Virus record (IMG/VR): IMGVR_UViG_3300009183_004163 | Coordinates: 1 to 62,154 of that record | Source: a virus | Reading direction: 5' to 3' (one strand) | Length of the DNA stretch: 62,154 nt | Position numbers and translations under genes: made by a program | Shown: positions 49,123-58,673 of the stretch, one piece after another | Position numbering within the stretch: the stretch's first letter is position 1 | Layout: each line of letters opens with the position of its first letter | Notes under the pieces: generated by a model | Told to the model about the DNA's origin: nothing | The model's database searches: none | Seen by the model: the letters and a program-made list of their open reading frames with translations, nothing else

Positions 49123-49788
49123 TCAGGATTGAAGCCAGTCTTCAGCGGCTAGCCAAGGATAAAATTCCGACCTGGTGACCGATTCCAGACGGGACTGTGT
49201 AGGGCCACGGTGCAGATATTGTATCCCTATTGTGCGTTCATACAGTTTAATATCTGCATCCAAGAAGTTTTTTACCAACCGGGCATAATCATCGCTGTAT
49301 TTTTGTTTCAGCTTGGTCAGCTCGATTCGACCAGGTCGAGTGGTGGGTCTAGCATCTGTGATTCTAGGCACAGGAACGGCAATTTCTACTCCATGGCTGT
49401 GTAGATAGTTTTGTACCAGTTGCTCGTAGTCCCAATTGACCTGATCAATTATGAACCATGTGGTACGTTCGACAATGTGGGCTGGTATCATCTGACTCAC
49501 TGTATAGCTGTGCTGATCAAACACAGCTGACACCAGCAAGCGATTCACTTCAGGGTTGTGCAACAGGGCCAACTGACCAGTCTGCTCCAGAAACTCAATC
49601 ACACCCATGGTGTGTCTCACAGTGGGCCAACGTAGTAATCCAAAGAACTCCAACTGTGCAATATCCACAGTAGGTTTCCACAGGTCTTCTTTGACCCAGC
49701 CCAGATTGTCAAACACCCGCTCCCAACTACGACATGCGTTTTTAGCTATGCTGAGCCAGGCCACTTGATTATTGTGATGAAAGTACAT
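49123..49788 (-). CDS. Sulfotransferase-like protein (carbohydrate sulfotransferase family)
   Basis: 221 residues. WLSIAKNACRSWERVFDNLG resembles the IxKNACTS PAPS-binding loop of the sulfotransferase-2 family. The 3' phosphate site is less clear. C-terminal part is helical (YSDDYARLVKNFLDADIKLY). Likely transfers sulphate to a sugar; acceptor unknown. Last gene of the long minus-strand operon. Confidence 0.65.
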   Translation of the reverse strand: MYFHHNNQVAWLSIAKNACRSWERVFDNLGWVKEDLWKPTVDIAQLEFFGLLRWPTVRHTMGVIEFLEQTGQLALLHNPEVNRLLVSAVFDQHSYTVSQMIPAHIVERTTWFIIDQVNWDYEQLVQNYLHSHGVEIAVPVPRITDARPTTRPGRIELTKLKQKYSDDYARLVKNFLDADIKLYERTIGIQYLHRGPTQSRLESVTRSEFYPWLAAEDWLQS

Positions 49789-49830
49789 GCTAGCGGCAGT
49801 CCTGAGCGGTGGGTATAGGGAATACTGGTT

Positions 49831-50565
49831 TCATATGAGGTCGAATCCTGTTAGGTTGATTGTATGTAGTCCAGGACTATAGTTGTCTATAGCACTGATA
49901 ATAACCTGGGCTAGGGCCCGGTTGTTGTGTGCGTTCATGTGGTTGGCTCTGCCATCTTGTACAAAACTTCTCTCGTCTGCACCAGATTCTCTCTTAGAGA
50001 TCTCTATCAGCGGAGTAGTGTATACCATGCCCGGTAACAAGTCACTGTACTGGACCGTGTGCTTAAAACAATGAAAGTGTATGGTCTTTACTGTGCTGTA
50101 TTCGCGTGCCAGTTCGCGAAAGTACTGCTGTTGTGCCCAGTCCTGGAATTCATAATCGTGGAGGTGCATGAGCCACAACCGGCTTGCGTCAGCCAGTCCT
50201 GGATCATACGGCATGTTCTGCCTGACAGGATCATACAGCCGTGGAAAGTGCATTACAGTTAGATCTTTATTGGAGCTGTTTATTCTACCCGAATCTGTAT
50301 GACAAAATACCACAGCTCTAGTGCGGGCCAACAGGCCTGGATCCTGTTTGAGTGCTTGTTGCAACCGGTGGCGACTATACCACCAGCTTTTACCCCAATA
50401 GCCATGGCACACCAGTTCTGCTCGGTAGTGTTCACTAACCAAGGCCGGATGCCCAGGGCTATCTTTAACGTAGCATTGATGCCGCGGTCGTCCGCTAAAA
50501 TCATAGGTGCTTTGGTCTGTAGTGGCACAGTAGCTGTCACCCACAAATATAACGGCGCGGTCCAT
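49831..50565 (-). CDS. SGNH/GDSL-like hydrolase
   Basis: 244 residues. FVGDSYC near the N terminus carries the GDS serine; the C-terminal DGRANHMNAHNNRALA has the histidine of the catalytic pair. The middle is unlike the other two SGNH proteins. One base separates it from the carbamoyltransferase stop. Substrate unknown. Confidence 0.7.
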   Translation of the reverse strand: MDRAVIFVGDSYCATTDQSTYDFSGRPRHQCYVKDSPGHPALVSEHYRAELVCHGYWGKSWWYSRHRLQQALKQDPGLLARTRAVVFCHTDSGRINSSNKDLTVMHFPRLYDPVRQNMPYDPGLADASRLWLMHLHDYEFQDWAQQQYFRELAREYSTVKTIHFHCFKHTVQYSDLLPGMVYTTPLIEISKRESGADERSFVQDGRANHMNAHNNRALAQVIISAIDNYSPGLHTINLTGFDLI

Positions 50566-50566
50566 G

Positions 50567-52039
50567 CTAACTGTGTACCCTTATACCGTACAGTTGTTCA
50601 AAACGATCAGCATCTGCACGGTCGTTGACCATGGGTTCGCCACGTATGTTAAGACTGGTGTTCAACAGCATGGGACATCCTGTTCTAGCATACCAGGCTT
50701 CTAGTAAACATCTGATTCCTGATCCATCCGCCGGTACAGTCTGTACGCGACTGGTGCCATCAACATGGGTAACAGCAGGAAATAGGTCAGGATGCCTACA
50801 ACGACCAACGATCTGCATATACCTACTGTCAACCCAACCACCTGGCAAGTCAAAATACTGATCCACATGCTCCTCCAAAATGACTGGTGCAAAGGGTCTA
50901 AACTGTTGTCTACGTTTGATTCGATTTACTAACTCCTTTATATCTGGTCCGCGGGGGTCTGCCAGTAGGCTTCTATTTCCAAGAGCTCTGGGTCCAAACT
51001 CTGCCCGACCGCTAGCGACACCGCAGATTCTATCATGCTGTAAGCTATCACAGATGGCATCAACGGGATAGTCTCCAGCGATTTCTTGACCAAGGAATGC
51101 GTTGTTCCAGCAAAGTTGCTTTCCGTAGGCCAAGGCAGCAGCGCCAAGGCTAGAGCCAGCGTCGCCAGGGCAAGGCATAATCCAAACGTTTTCAAAGTAA
51201 TCACCTAAGTTTCTATTGGCCAAACAGTTGAGTGCAACACCGCCCTGATAGACCAAGTTAGTACTCCACTTGAAATCTCTAGCACGACGCATTATGTTAT
51301 ATATCAATTGTTCTGCAAGCACCTGGGCACTGGCAGCGATATCTGTATCTTTGGCATTGGGCAAGAACTCTGGGTCTAAACCCACATGTAAGTTCTCGTC
51401 TAGTAGGGCTCTAAGCTCTTCCACATAGCAGGGTTCGCCATATGCAGCCATGCCCATGGTTATGTACTCTTCATGCATGGGGTCAAGTCCAACACGTTGC
51501 GTAACAGCACTGTAAAACAGGCCTATGCTACGTGGGTAACGTTGTACCCAAAGTCTTTTATATACGGCACGACCCTGTCGGTCATACTCAGCGCCATATA
51601 TGCTCACGGTATCTAACTCGCCTACAGCATCTATTACTACTACTGTGGCACGTTCAAACGGACTGGTTTGGAATCCTGCAGCTGCATGGCTTAAATGATG
51701 TGGGTAGCTGACTTCACGATCTGCAGGCTTGTGATACCAGGCACCTAGATGCTGTTGTAATGCGCCGCGGGTGGTCCACGGTCCTAGTATGCGTTGTCCT
51801 GAATACAACTGTTGTAGGTTATGTAACCACGGACGCTCGTAGTAGGCCACTGTGGCATACTGGTAGTCACACAGTTCTGCTAGTAGGCCACTGGCAATGT
51901 TAGGATCATTCTTACATTTACTATAACGTTCACTGTGAGCAGCAAACACTACATTGCCCTGTACATCAACTACTGCAGCAGCCGCATCGTGGTAGCCTGC
52001 ACTGATGCCCAAGATATATTGATTGGGTGCCAGTTTCAT
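50567..52039 (-). CDS. Carbamoyltransferase (NodU/CmcH family)
   Basis: 490 residues. YILGISAGYHDAAAAVVD is the ASKHA-type N terminus; PHHLSHAAAGFQTSPF binds metal/carbamoyl phosphate; CGVASGRAEFGPRALGNRSL and KRRQQFRPFAPVI are the carbamoyltransferase C-domain. The family moves a carbamoyl group from carbamoyl phosphate (through carbamoyl adenylate) to a hydroxyl, often on a sugar. Somewhat short for NodU (about 560). Starts by ATGA overlap with the 33-residue gene. Confidence 0.92.
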   Translation of the reverse strand: MKLAPNQYILGISAGYHDAAAAVVDVQGNVVFAAHSERYSKCKNDPNIASGLLAELCDYQYATVAYYERPWLHNLQQLYSGQRILGPWTTRGALQQHLGAWYHKPADREVSYPHHLSHAAAGFQTSPFERATVVVIDAVGELDTVSIYGAEYDRQGRAVYKRLWVQRYPRSIGLFYSAVTQRVGLDPMHEEYITMGMAAYGEPCYVEELRALLDENLHVGLDPEFLPNAKDTDIAASAQVLAEQLIYNIMRRARDFKWSTNLVYQGGVALNCLANRNLGDYFENVWIMPCPGDAGSSLGAAALAYGKQLCWNNAFLGQEIAGDYPVDAICDSLQHDRICGVASGRAEFGPRALGNRSLLADPRGPDIKELVNRIKRRQQFRPFAPVILEEHVDQYFDLPGGWVDSRYMQIVGRCRHPDLFPAVTHVDGTSRVQTVPADGSGIRCLLEAWYARTGCPMLLNTSLNIRGEPMVNDRADADRFEQLYGIRVHS

Positions 52040-52137
52040 TTGTATATAAACGGGTCTCTCTTGCGCAGTTCTTTCAGCTTCTTACGATAGCGTATCTCTA
52101 GTTTAATTTGGTTGTATATGTTACGAATCCAGTTCAT
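52036..52137 (-). CDS. Very small basic protein (33 aa)
   Basis: MNWIRNIYNQIKLEIRYRKK, then LKELRKRDPFIYK: helical, basic, ending DPFIYK. It overlaps both neighbours by ATGA, so translation is well supported despite the size. I recall similar small proteins beside carbamoyltransferases in phages. It may be an accessory peptide of the carbamoyltransferase. Confidence 0.65.
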   Translation of the reverse strand: MNWIRNIYNQIKLEIRYRKKLKELRKRDPFIYK

Positions 52138-53165
52138 TTGAGTTCCTTTATTTGTTGTTGAGCATAGTCTGCATCAGTCCATGAATACGGGTAAACAGCT
52201 TGTGCTGTACTAGTACGTACGGCTGACACATTTAAACGAGTATTTAACTGAGCCCAGATTTCGCAATAATCTTCTGTACCAAAACTACGCCGCAAGTCAA
52301 CTTGACCAATCTTGGGATGTCCTATAGTAAGGGCGGGATCTTCTGGGTTCCAGCCGTTTGCAGTTAACCATTCACGGAACTGTTTTAACCGCGTTATCTG
52401 CCAATGATATGCGCCAGGATTGTTGGCCCATTCTATATCAAAGTCTGCACAGGCCAAGGTTTGTGCGGCCAAGCTGGTTGTGGTTAATTCACCTATCCTA
52501 CTGTCGCGCCCTTCATCCTGGAACACTTCCCAATGGTGCTTGCCCACGGCCTTGTTAACACCTGCATACACACCACCCAAGCTTCTGTTAATGGTGTCTA
52601 CGCCAAACAGCTCAAAATCTTCTCGGTCCAGTGTGTAGCGTGGAGCATTTAGCCAACACATGAGTTGGCTGGGACGCATCCATTCTGGTGCTGTGTGTAG
52701 CTTGCGCCAACTAAGTTGCCAAGATTCAAACTCGTGACATAGTAAGTTTAACTGACGTATATGCCAGCGTGTGGTAGAATCAGCGGTTGCATACAAAGGA
52801 CTAGGGCTACTAGCAGTGCCCTGTAAGTCTTCAAAGTAACGATGTAGTAGATTAAACTCTGAGTGATTAACTCCACCCTCTGAGTCTACGCTTTGAGCCA
52901 ATGTAAAGGTATGATCTATTGCATAGTCTACAGCACTGGCATTAATTGCACTGATACTGCGATTAATCTCTGCAATGAGTAATTCACCCTGGCGCGGCCC
53001 TTCTGCAAAACCTAAAAAGCAGTAGTTTTTTTCAAGATGCAAGTTATTGATTAATACTGCATTTAAAGCAGTTAACCAACGACGTGCTAGACTGTTATCG
53101 TAAACATCAATGTACACAGTGAGATCTTCTAAGTCCAACTCTATTTGATCAAGCAATGCTGTCAT
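52134..53165 (-). CDS. Conserved phage protein of unknown function (343 aa)
   Basis: Conserved-looking blocks are NLLHRYFEDLQGT, NLLCHEFESWQ, WLNAPRYTLDREDFELFGVD, LGGVYAGVNKAVGKHHWEVF and GQVDLRRSFGTEDYCEIW. The pattern reminds me of an uncharacterised phage protein found beside radical SAM genes. No catalytic motif assignable. It overlaps the 33-residue gene and the radical SAM gene, so expressed with them. Confidence 0.7.
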   Translation of the reverse strand: MTALLDQIELDLEDLTVYIDVYDNSLARRWLTALNAVLINNLHLEKNYCFLGFAEGPRQGELLIAEINRSISAINASAVDYAIDHTFTLAQSVDSEGGVNHSEFNLLHRYFEDLQGTASSPSPLYATADSTTRWHIRQLNLLCHEFESWQLSWRKLHTAPEWMRPSQLMCWLNAPRYTLDREDFELFGVDTINRSLGGVYAGVNKAVGKHHWEVFQDEGRDSRIGELTTTSLAAQTLACADFDIEWANNPGAYHWQITRLKQFREWLTANGWNPEDPALTIGHPKIGQVDLRRSFGTEDYCEIWAQLNTRLNVSAVRTSTAQAVYPYSWTDADYAQQQIKELK

Positions 53166-54453
53166 ACCATGCTCCTATTTCTGGGTCTTGATTTAATATT
53201 GTTTGTAAAGTCAATGTGTCTCCGCGGATTTGTTCTAACTGTAATATACGTTTTTTTCCTACTGCAATTTGCGCTGCGGCTTCGCCGTGGTTCCATTGTT
53301 CGGTAAACACGGGCCTACGTTTTAACTGTAGTAATACATCTCGTAAAGCACCGTTGGGTAGTTGAGTTATTATACGATCCACGGTCTTGTCTAATAACTT
53401 TCTGGGTAGTGCAAGTGGGCTCATAATGATATCTGGGGAGAAGCTGAATACTACTTTGGCTAAAATGTCTACATCAAGCTCTTCAGCTAATTGTTGGATA
53501 TTATGAACTTCGAACAAGCCAGGTAATGTTAGCGTAAAGTCTATACGCATTTGTCTACGTGTTTGTGCTAGTTCTAACCCTTGTTTAAAGTTAGCTAGCC
53601 AATCCACATAGTCCAATCCCGTTCTGATGTATTCTCCTGTTGGTCCTGTTCCGTCGAGGCTGGCGCAGATTTGCCAATCACGAATATGGGCAAGAATATC
53701 AGTATACAACCCAATACCCCTATAATTAACCCGACTAAGGTTAGTATTATATCTTGCGTAAACACGTGGTCCATCTCCTAATTCAATTATGCGACGCATA
53801 TAGCGCCAGTGCTGTTCATACATCAAAGGTTCGCCGCCTACCCAATATACTTCTTCTACACGGTGTTCTTCTACTGCTTGACTAAACTCTTGCTCAATTT
53901 GACTGTCTTGAAACCGAGTTATTTCTTCACGTACTTCTGGAAGCATCCAGTTATTCTTTGGGTTAGACCAGTTGATCATGTTGTTAGCACGTTGTTCTGA
54001 CTCCCAACTACTACTTAACATATCCCCGCACGTACGGCACTTAAAGTTACATAGGTTACTGAAGCGATAATCCCATGATACAGGTTGCATAGTAGTTGAC
54101 CCTGTATCATCTGTTTTAGCATAAATGTCATTGCGTAAGTGCCCAAACATACGGTTAAAGTAGCTACGGTACACGTCGGTATTAAGCAGTTGTTCATTGC
54201 ACACAGCGCATTCAGGTAAAGTTTCGTCGGCCATCATGCGCCGTCTTACACTGCGCATGTGATCGCCGTTCCAGTGTGCTTCTAATGTTGTAGGGTGGTA
54301 TGTACCTGTGCCTGCAACAGTATCTATATACTGTTCAAATGCCTGTGCAGGTTCTCTGCTGGCACAGCACATGCGCCTTTCGGTTTGTGGACTAAGATAT
54401 GTATGGACCCAGGGTGCTAAACACAGTCGATCAGATGTTGCCATTGGGTCCAT
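53149..54453 (-). CDS. Radical SAM/twitch-type protein (tandem array 1)
   Basis: 434 residues from the ATG at 54453 (an in-frame ATG three codons later is possible). N-terminal cysteine region: C11 (CLAPWVHTYL), C29-C30, C82, C85 (CAVC). SAM cluster: C135, C139, C142 (CNFKCRTC); VYWVGGEPLMYEQH is the GGE block. Substrate unknown; see the array finding. Confidence 0.88.
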   Translation of the reverse strand: MDPMATSDRLCLAPWVHTYLSPQTERRMCCASREPAQAFEQYIDTVAGTGTYHPTTLEAHWNGDHMRSVRRRMMADETLPECAVCNEQLLNTDVYRSYFNRMFGHLRNDIYAKTDDTGSTTMQPVSWDYRFSNLCNFKCRTCGDMLSSSWESEQRANNMINWSNPKNNWMLPEVREEITRFQDSQIEQEFSQAVEEHRVEEVYWVGGEPLMYEQHWRYMRRIIELGDGPRVYARYNTNLSRVNYRGIGLYTDILAHIRDWQICASLDGTGPTGEYIRTGLDYVDWLANFKQGLELAQTRRQMRIDFTLTLPGLFEVHNIQQLAEELDVDILAKVVFSFSPDIIMSPLALPRKLLDKTVDRIITQLPNGALRDVLLQLKRRPVFTEQWNHGEAAAQIAVGKKRILQLEQIRGDTLTLQTILNQDPEIGAWYDSIA

Positions 54454-55654
54454 TGTATCCTATTAATTCAGCAAATTCTGGCTCTACAGTTCTCAAGTCT
54501 TGACCACGTTTGCGATCCAGATCAGCTATTTTCATTCTTAACAGTTTCCCATCCAGGCTGGCACCGTTGTTCATAAAGTTAATGATACGTTCAAATTCTT
54601 GCGCAACGTCGCTCTTGCCGGTGCGTAGTTTTGCAGTAATATCTGCTTTTGCGGCTTCGGGCAATGTGCTGACGCTAAAGTAGTAGGCTTCGTGCATCAT
54701 GTTCCAATACACATAGTCAAATCCTTGTGCATAATTCCATTTGGCCAGTTCTGGCAAGTAATACACGTTAAACACATTCACTGTGCTACATACCTGTAGA
54801 GTCATATTAGAATGTTGGCTACGTAGAGTTTTAAAACGGGCTATATTGGCTTCTACTTCTGCCCAAAGAGCATTTGAGCGTTGATATTCAAATCTATCAC
54901 CCACATCGTCTATGCTGACGGCTATTTCTACATGCTGAAAGTGGCGCCATATCTCAGGGCCTTGCTCAGGGTATTGTGTACCATTGGTGTTGTAGTGTAT
55001 TTCTATGTTCTGGGCTAGGTCACGATCTACCAGGTCCTGCAACAGGTCAAAGTGTTCTTGTATCATAAAGGGTTCACCGCCGGTAAACTCTATATACTCA
55101 ATTTGATCGCTTACCTGAGCTATCTCCGACCAAAACTTGAGATTTTCTCTGGGCCAAGCGCCTTGACGTAGCATTTGATAATGATGATTTGTTTTACGAT
55201 CTTCCGTGGGTTCTAGATTGGCCAGTTCCTCTGCGGCAAATGTACTTGAACTCCATGATCCGCATATGCGGCATTTTAAGTTACATATGTTACCCAGCTT
55301 GAGATCTAAAAACATCAAGGGCTTGGCGTCTACGGTCCAGTCTGTTACGTGATCCAACATGTGCTTTAAACGATCTAAGGTATGCATACGTTTACTAGTG
55401 CGGCCTGCACGTTCTTCTCTCCAGCACTTGCGGCATGTTTGTGGCTGTTTCCGGTCAATGAACTCTTGACGCAACCGACGCATACCGTGGCTGTTTTGTA
55501 TAGTACTAAACTCAGCCGTGGCTAGATTAAACTTATCTCCAGCATTGTCTACCAGTTCGTCTTCAGCTAGACAACAAGGACGTACAGTACCTACGGGACT
55601 AGTTTCTAAACTAATCCAAGGTAGTACGCAGAATTTATCGTGTGGTAATGTCAC
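54431..55654 (-). CDS. Radical SAM/twitch-type protein (tandem array 2)
   Basis: 407 residues. C9 (CVLPWISLET), C27-C28, C74, C77 form the N-terminal region; C124, C128, C131 (CNLKCRIC) the SAM cluster; IEFTGGEPFMIQEH the GGE block. Closest in look to the protein at 39121 (FDYVYWNM / QVCSTVNVFNVYYLPELAKW). Overlaps the next upstream gene by ATGA. Confidence 0.88.
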   Translation of the reverse strand: MTLPHDKFCVLPWISLETSPVGTVRPCCLAEDELVDNAGDKFNLATAEFSTIQNSHGMRRLRQEFIDRKQPQTCRKCWREERAGRTSKRMHTLDRLKHMLDHVTDWTVDAKPLMFLDLKLGNICNLKCRICGSWSSSTFAAEELANLEPTEDRKTNHHYQMLRQGAWPRENLKFWSEIAQVSDQIEYIEFTGGEPFMIQEHFDLLQDLVDRDLAQNIEIHYNTNGTQYPEQGPEIWRHFQHVEIAVSIDDVGDRFEYQRSNALWAEVEANIARFKTLRSQHSNMTLQVCSTVNVFNVYYLPELAKWNYAQGFDYVYWNMMHEAYYFSVSTLPEAAKADITAKLRTGKSDVAQEFERIINFMNNGASLDGKLLRMKIADLDRKRGQDLRTVEPEFAELIGYNGPNGNI

Positions 55655-56979
55655 TTAAGGGGTATCCTTTTATCTTTGGGGCGATATTGGACAATGGCCG
55701 CCAACTCTGGAACCACACTCAATAAACTTTCACTACGGCTCCAATCCAGATCATTGACAGTTTCCCAAAATCCCTGTAACAAATGGCTGTTGTCAGTGGC
55801 CATCATAAACTCAATAGCTCCACGGAATCCACCAGTGGCACGTTGTATTCCGTCGATCGGCTCTAACCAACGGATGTGTTCTTCAAACTCTCGCTTGAAC
55901 TGTTGTTTGATATCAGTTGGCAACATATCTATACGATATTCTTGGGGACCTTGTAATATGTTCAAGTTAAAGTCTTGGGCTCGTATAAATCCTTGATCAA
56001 CCATGTAACGGTGGAATCTAGTAAAGTTCCAGATGTTCATCATGCTGAGTGTAGGGCTGATCATGAAGTCTATATGCGGACACTCACGCTTTAAATCTCT
56101 AATGTTTTGTTCTACTTGAGCCCAGTTTGTGCCTGACCGTATGATTTCAGCACGAGCTCCCATGTCGTCCAAACTGGCAGCCACGCACACATTGGGGAAA
56201 TGTTTCCATAGATCCAGTACTGATTCTCGTTTATAACGCAATTCATTCAAATTGGTATTGTAAATCAAGCGAACATTGGTATTACCTTTTTCTATCAGCA
56301 GCTTTAATATACGTGCATGTTCTTCCATGATCAAGGGTTCGCCGCCGGCAAAATATATTTGGTCCAGGTGCGGAACATGTTCTTGCATCTGTTCCCATAC
56401 ATCATTTTCATGACGACCAGCAAACTGCACACGTGGGCGCAGTTCTTTACCCCATAACTTGACATCATCATCATACCAACGACTGCTAAAGATACTGCCA
56501 CAACTACGGCACTTGAGCTGGCATATATTACTAAAGCGCACATCCCAGTAGTGCAATTGAAAGTTTGGCGTGGAACCGTCGGGCAATGTATCTTCTACTT
56601 CGGCAACGTGCTGTCCAAAGTTTTTGTTGCTGTTGTTGCGCATACTAGCGAAGCCGTACTCTTCTTGCTCGTAGCAGTCACTACATTCCTTGCAAGGCTG
56701 ATCATTGAGCATGTTGACTCGCATTTGCCGCATGGCGTCGTCGTTCCAAATTTCCTTCATGGATTTTTCTTTAAAGTTACCCACAGGATGTCGAGCATTG
56801 CCTAAACAACACGGATAAGCGCGGCCATCGGGCCATGCATGTAAGTGTATCCAAGGTAACATGCAAAAAGTTTTACTTTCCATTAGTCTATGCCGTTGAA
56901 TGTCGGTTAGCTGTTCTAACGGAATGTAACTGGGAATTCGATCTTGCCAGTTGTATTTGCCTATAATTTTATCAGTCAT
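55651..56979 (-). CDS. Radical SAM/twitch-type protein (tandem array 3)
   Basis: 442 residues. C39 (FCMLPWIHLHAWPDGRAYPC, C57-C58), C96, C99 and C102 make the N-terminal region; C153, C157, C160 (CQLKCRSC) the SAM cluster; IYFAGGEPLIMEEH the GGE block. Nearly collinear with array member 4, so the two arose by tandem duplication. Confidence 0.88.
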   Translation of the reverse strand: MTDKIIGKYNWQDRIPSYIPLEQLTDIQRHRLMESKTFCMLPWIHLHAWPDGRAYPCCLGNARHPVGNFKEKSMKEIWNDDAMRQMRVNMLNDQPCKECSDCYEQEEYGFASMRNNSNKNFGQHVAEVEDTLPDGSTPNFQLHYWDVRFSNICQLKCRSCGSIFSSRWYDDDVKLWGKELRPRVQFAGRHENDVWEQMQEHVPHLDQIYFAGGEPLIMEEHARILKLLIEKGNTNVRLIYNTNLNELRYKRESVLDLWKHFPNVCVAASLDDMGARAEIIRSGTNWAQVEQNIRDLKRECPHIDFMISPTLSMMNIWNFTRFHRYMVDQGFIRAQDFNLNILQGPQEYRIDMLPTDIKQQFKREFEEHIRWLEPIDGIQRATGGFRGAIEFMMATDNSHLLQGFWETVNDLDWSRSESLLSVVPELAAIVQYRPKDKRIPLK

Positions 56980-56981
56980 GA

Positions 56982-58673
56982 TTATTGTCTATATTGTTCG
57001 ATTAATGTCAATTCCGGAACTACGTCTAATAAACTTTCGGATCGAATGTGATCTAATTTGTCAGACGCCGACCAAAATTTAGGTAACAATGCAGAATTGT
57101 CTGTGGACATCAAAAAGTTGATAGCACTCTCAAACCCCACAGTTGCTCGCTGTAGTGAATCCAATGGGCGCAACCATTCCAAGTGTTCTTCGTATGCTAC
57201 TTGTATACGTTGCTTATATTCAACAGGTGCTATGTCTATTCTGAAATGCGTTGGGTCTTGCAAAATATTCACATTCAAGTCTTGCGGTTTAATAAATCCT
57301 TTGTCAACCCAGTTGCGGTGAAACTCTGGTAGGTGTAGTGCATTCATTATGCTTAGTGTAGGGCTTATATAAAAGTCTATATTGGGGCATATTTCTAGCA
57401 TTTGCGCACGATTGCGTTCTACTTGGTCCCATTCAGTGCCTTTTCGTATATACTCTGCACGTGGGCCCATAGCATCTAAACTGGCTCCTACCGCTACACT
57501 TTTAAAGCGTTTCCAATAATCAAATACTGTGCGATCCTTCAGCTTGACATGTGTAAAGTTAGTATTATATATCAGTCTGACATCAAACCGCCCACGACGT
57601 TCCAGTTCATCTAAAATGTTGTAGTGTTCCTTCATCATTAAGGGTTCGCCGCCAGCAAAGTAAATTTGCTCTACATAGTCCAGATGCGGAATCAACTGTT
57701 CCCACATGTCTGTCTCTGTACGGCCTGCATAGTTTAACACTTGGTTGCGATCTTTCCAATCACCACCAGCCAACTTGGCCTGATCTTGATACCAGCTAGA
57801 GCTGAATATATGCCCACAACTACGGCAACTTAGGTTGCATAAGTTACTGAAACGAATATCCCAGTAGCTCATTTGAAACTGATCATCATCGATACGTTTG
57901 ACATGGTGTCCATGGTGCTTGTTGGCACTCCGGCGACCGCTGAAGAAACCTGCTTCCTCCTGCTCGTAACAACGACCGCATGCAGGGTTTGGTTGCTCGG
58001 CCAGCATGTCCTTTCTTAGCTCACGCATGGGCGCATCACGATATATTTCTTCAAGGGTTTTAAATTTTGTATTGCCTACCGGATACGCCATTTCAGCATG
58101 ACAACAAGGATATGCCTCCCCAGTTGGATAAGCATGTAGATGTATCCAGGGGTAGATACAGAAGGTTTTACTTTCTGTAAGTAAAAATTTTTCTTGAGTT
58201 GTAAGCTCGTCTAATCGTATTTTTACAGGATCGACTGACCCATATTTATAAGTTTCCTGGCGTTTTGAATAATCTTTTATAATGTTTTGAGTAAATTTTC
58301 CATCGACAATTTCAACTGCCAATGGCACCGGGTCTTTGCTTAGTTCATTTATAATGTTCCACTCTTCTGCTATATTGTTATTGGTTGATACAACAATAAC
58401 AAAAAAGTTTGATATATCAACTGAATTTAAAATAACTTGTAAGTTTCTAAGTATAATCCCAGCTGTTGTTAAATCATCTTCTGTGTAAAAATCTGCCGAG
58501 TGTGTAAAAACAATACGCTCATTGTTTTTGTACGGATCCTTGTGCAGACGGCGACAGGTGTGCTCGAGCCAGTTTTTGCCTTCATTAATACTGTTACTCC
58601 ACTGGTCCAAATTTACCACGTCAATTACGTTGTACGCTGTTTTAAGTTCAATAATTTTATCATCTAAATTCAT
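56982..58673 (-). CDS. Radical SAM/twitch-type protein with N-terminal extension (tandem array 4)
   Basis: 563 residues. The first 165 form an extra domain (NNERIVFTHSADFYTEDD; VDISNFFVIVVSTNNN) related to that of the protein at 39121. C172, C190-C191, C232, C235 are the N-terminal cysteines; C279, C283, C286 (CNLSCRSC) the SAM cluster; IYFAGGEPLMMKEH the GGE block. Two bases separate its stop from the next start downstream. Confidence 0.88.
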   Translation of the reverse strand: MNLDDKIIELKTAYNVIDVVNLDQWSNSINEGKNWLEHTCRRLHKDPYKNNERIVFTHSADFYTEDDLTTAGIILRNLQVILNSVDISNFFVIVVSTNNNIAEEWNIINELSKDPVPLAVEIVDGKFTQNIIKDYSKRQETYKYGSVDPVKIRLDELTTQEKFLLTESKTFCIYPWIHLHAYPTGEAYPCCHAEMAYPVGNTKFKTLEEIYRDAPMRELRKDMLAEQPNPACGRCYEQEEAGFFSGRRSANKHHGHHVKRIDDDQFQMSYWDIRFSNLCNLSCRSCGHIFSSSWYQDQAKLAGGDWKDRNQVLNYAGRTETDMWEQLIPHLDYVEQIYFAGGEPLMMKEHYNILDELERRGRFDVRLIYNTNFTHVKLKDRTVFDYWKRFKSVAVGASLDAMGPRAEYIRKGTEWDQVERNRAQMLEICPNIDFYISPTLSIMNALHLPEFHRNWVDKGFIKPQDLNVNILQDPTHFRIDIAPVEYKQRIQVAYEEHLEWLRPLDSLQRATVGFESAINFLMSTDNSALLPKFWSASDKLDHIRSESLLDVVPELTLIEQYRQ

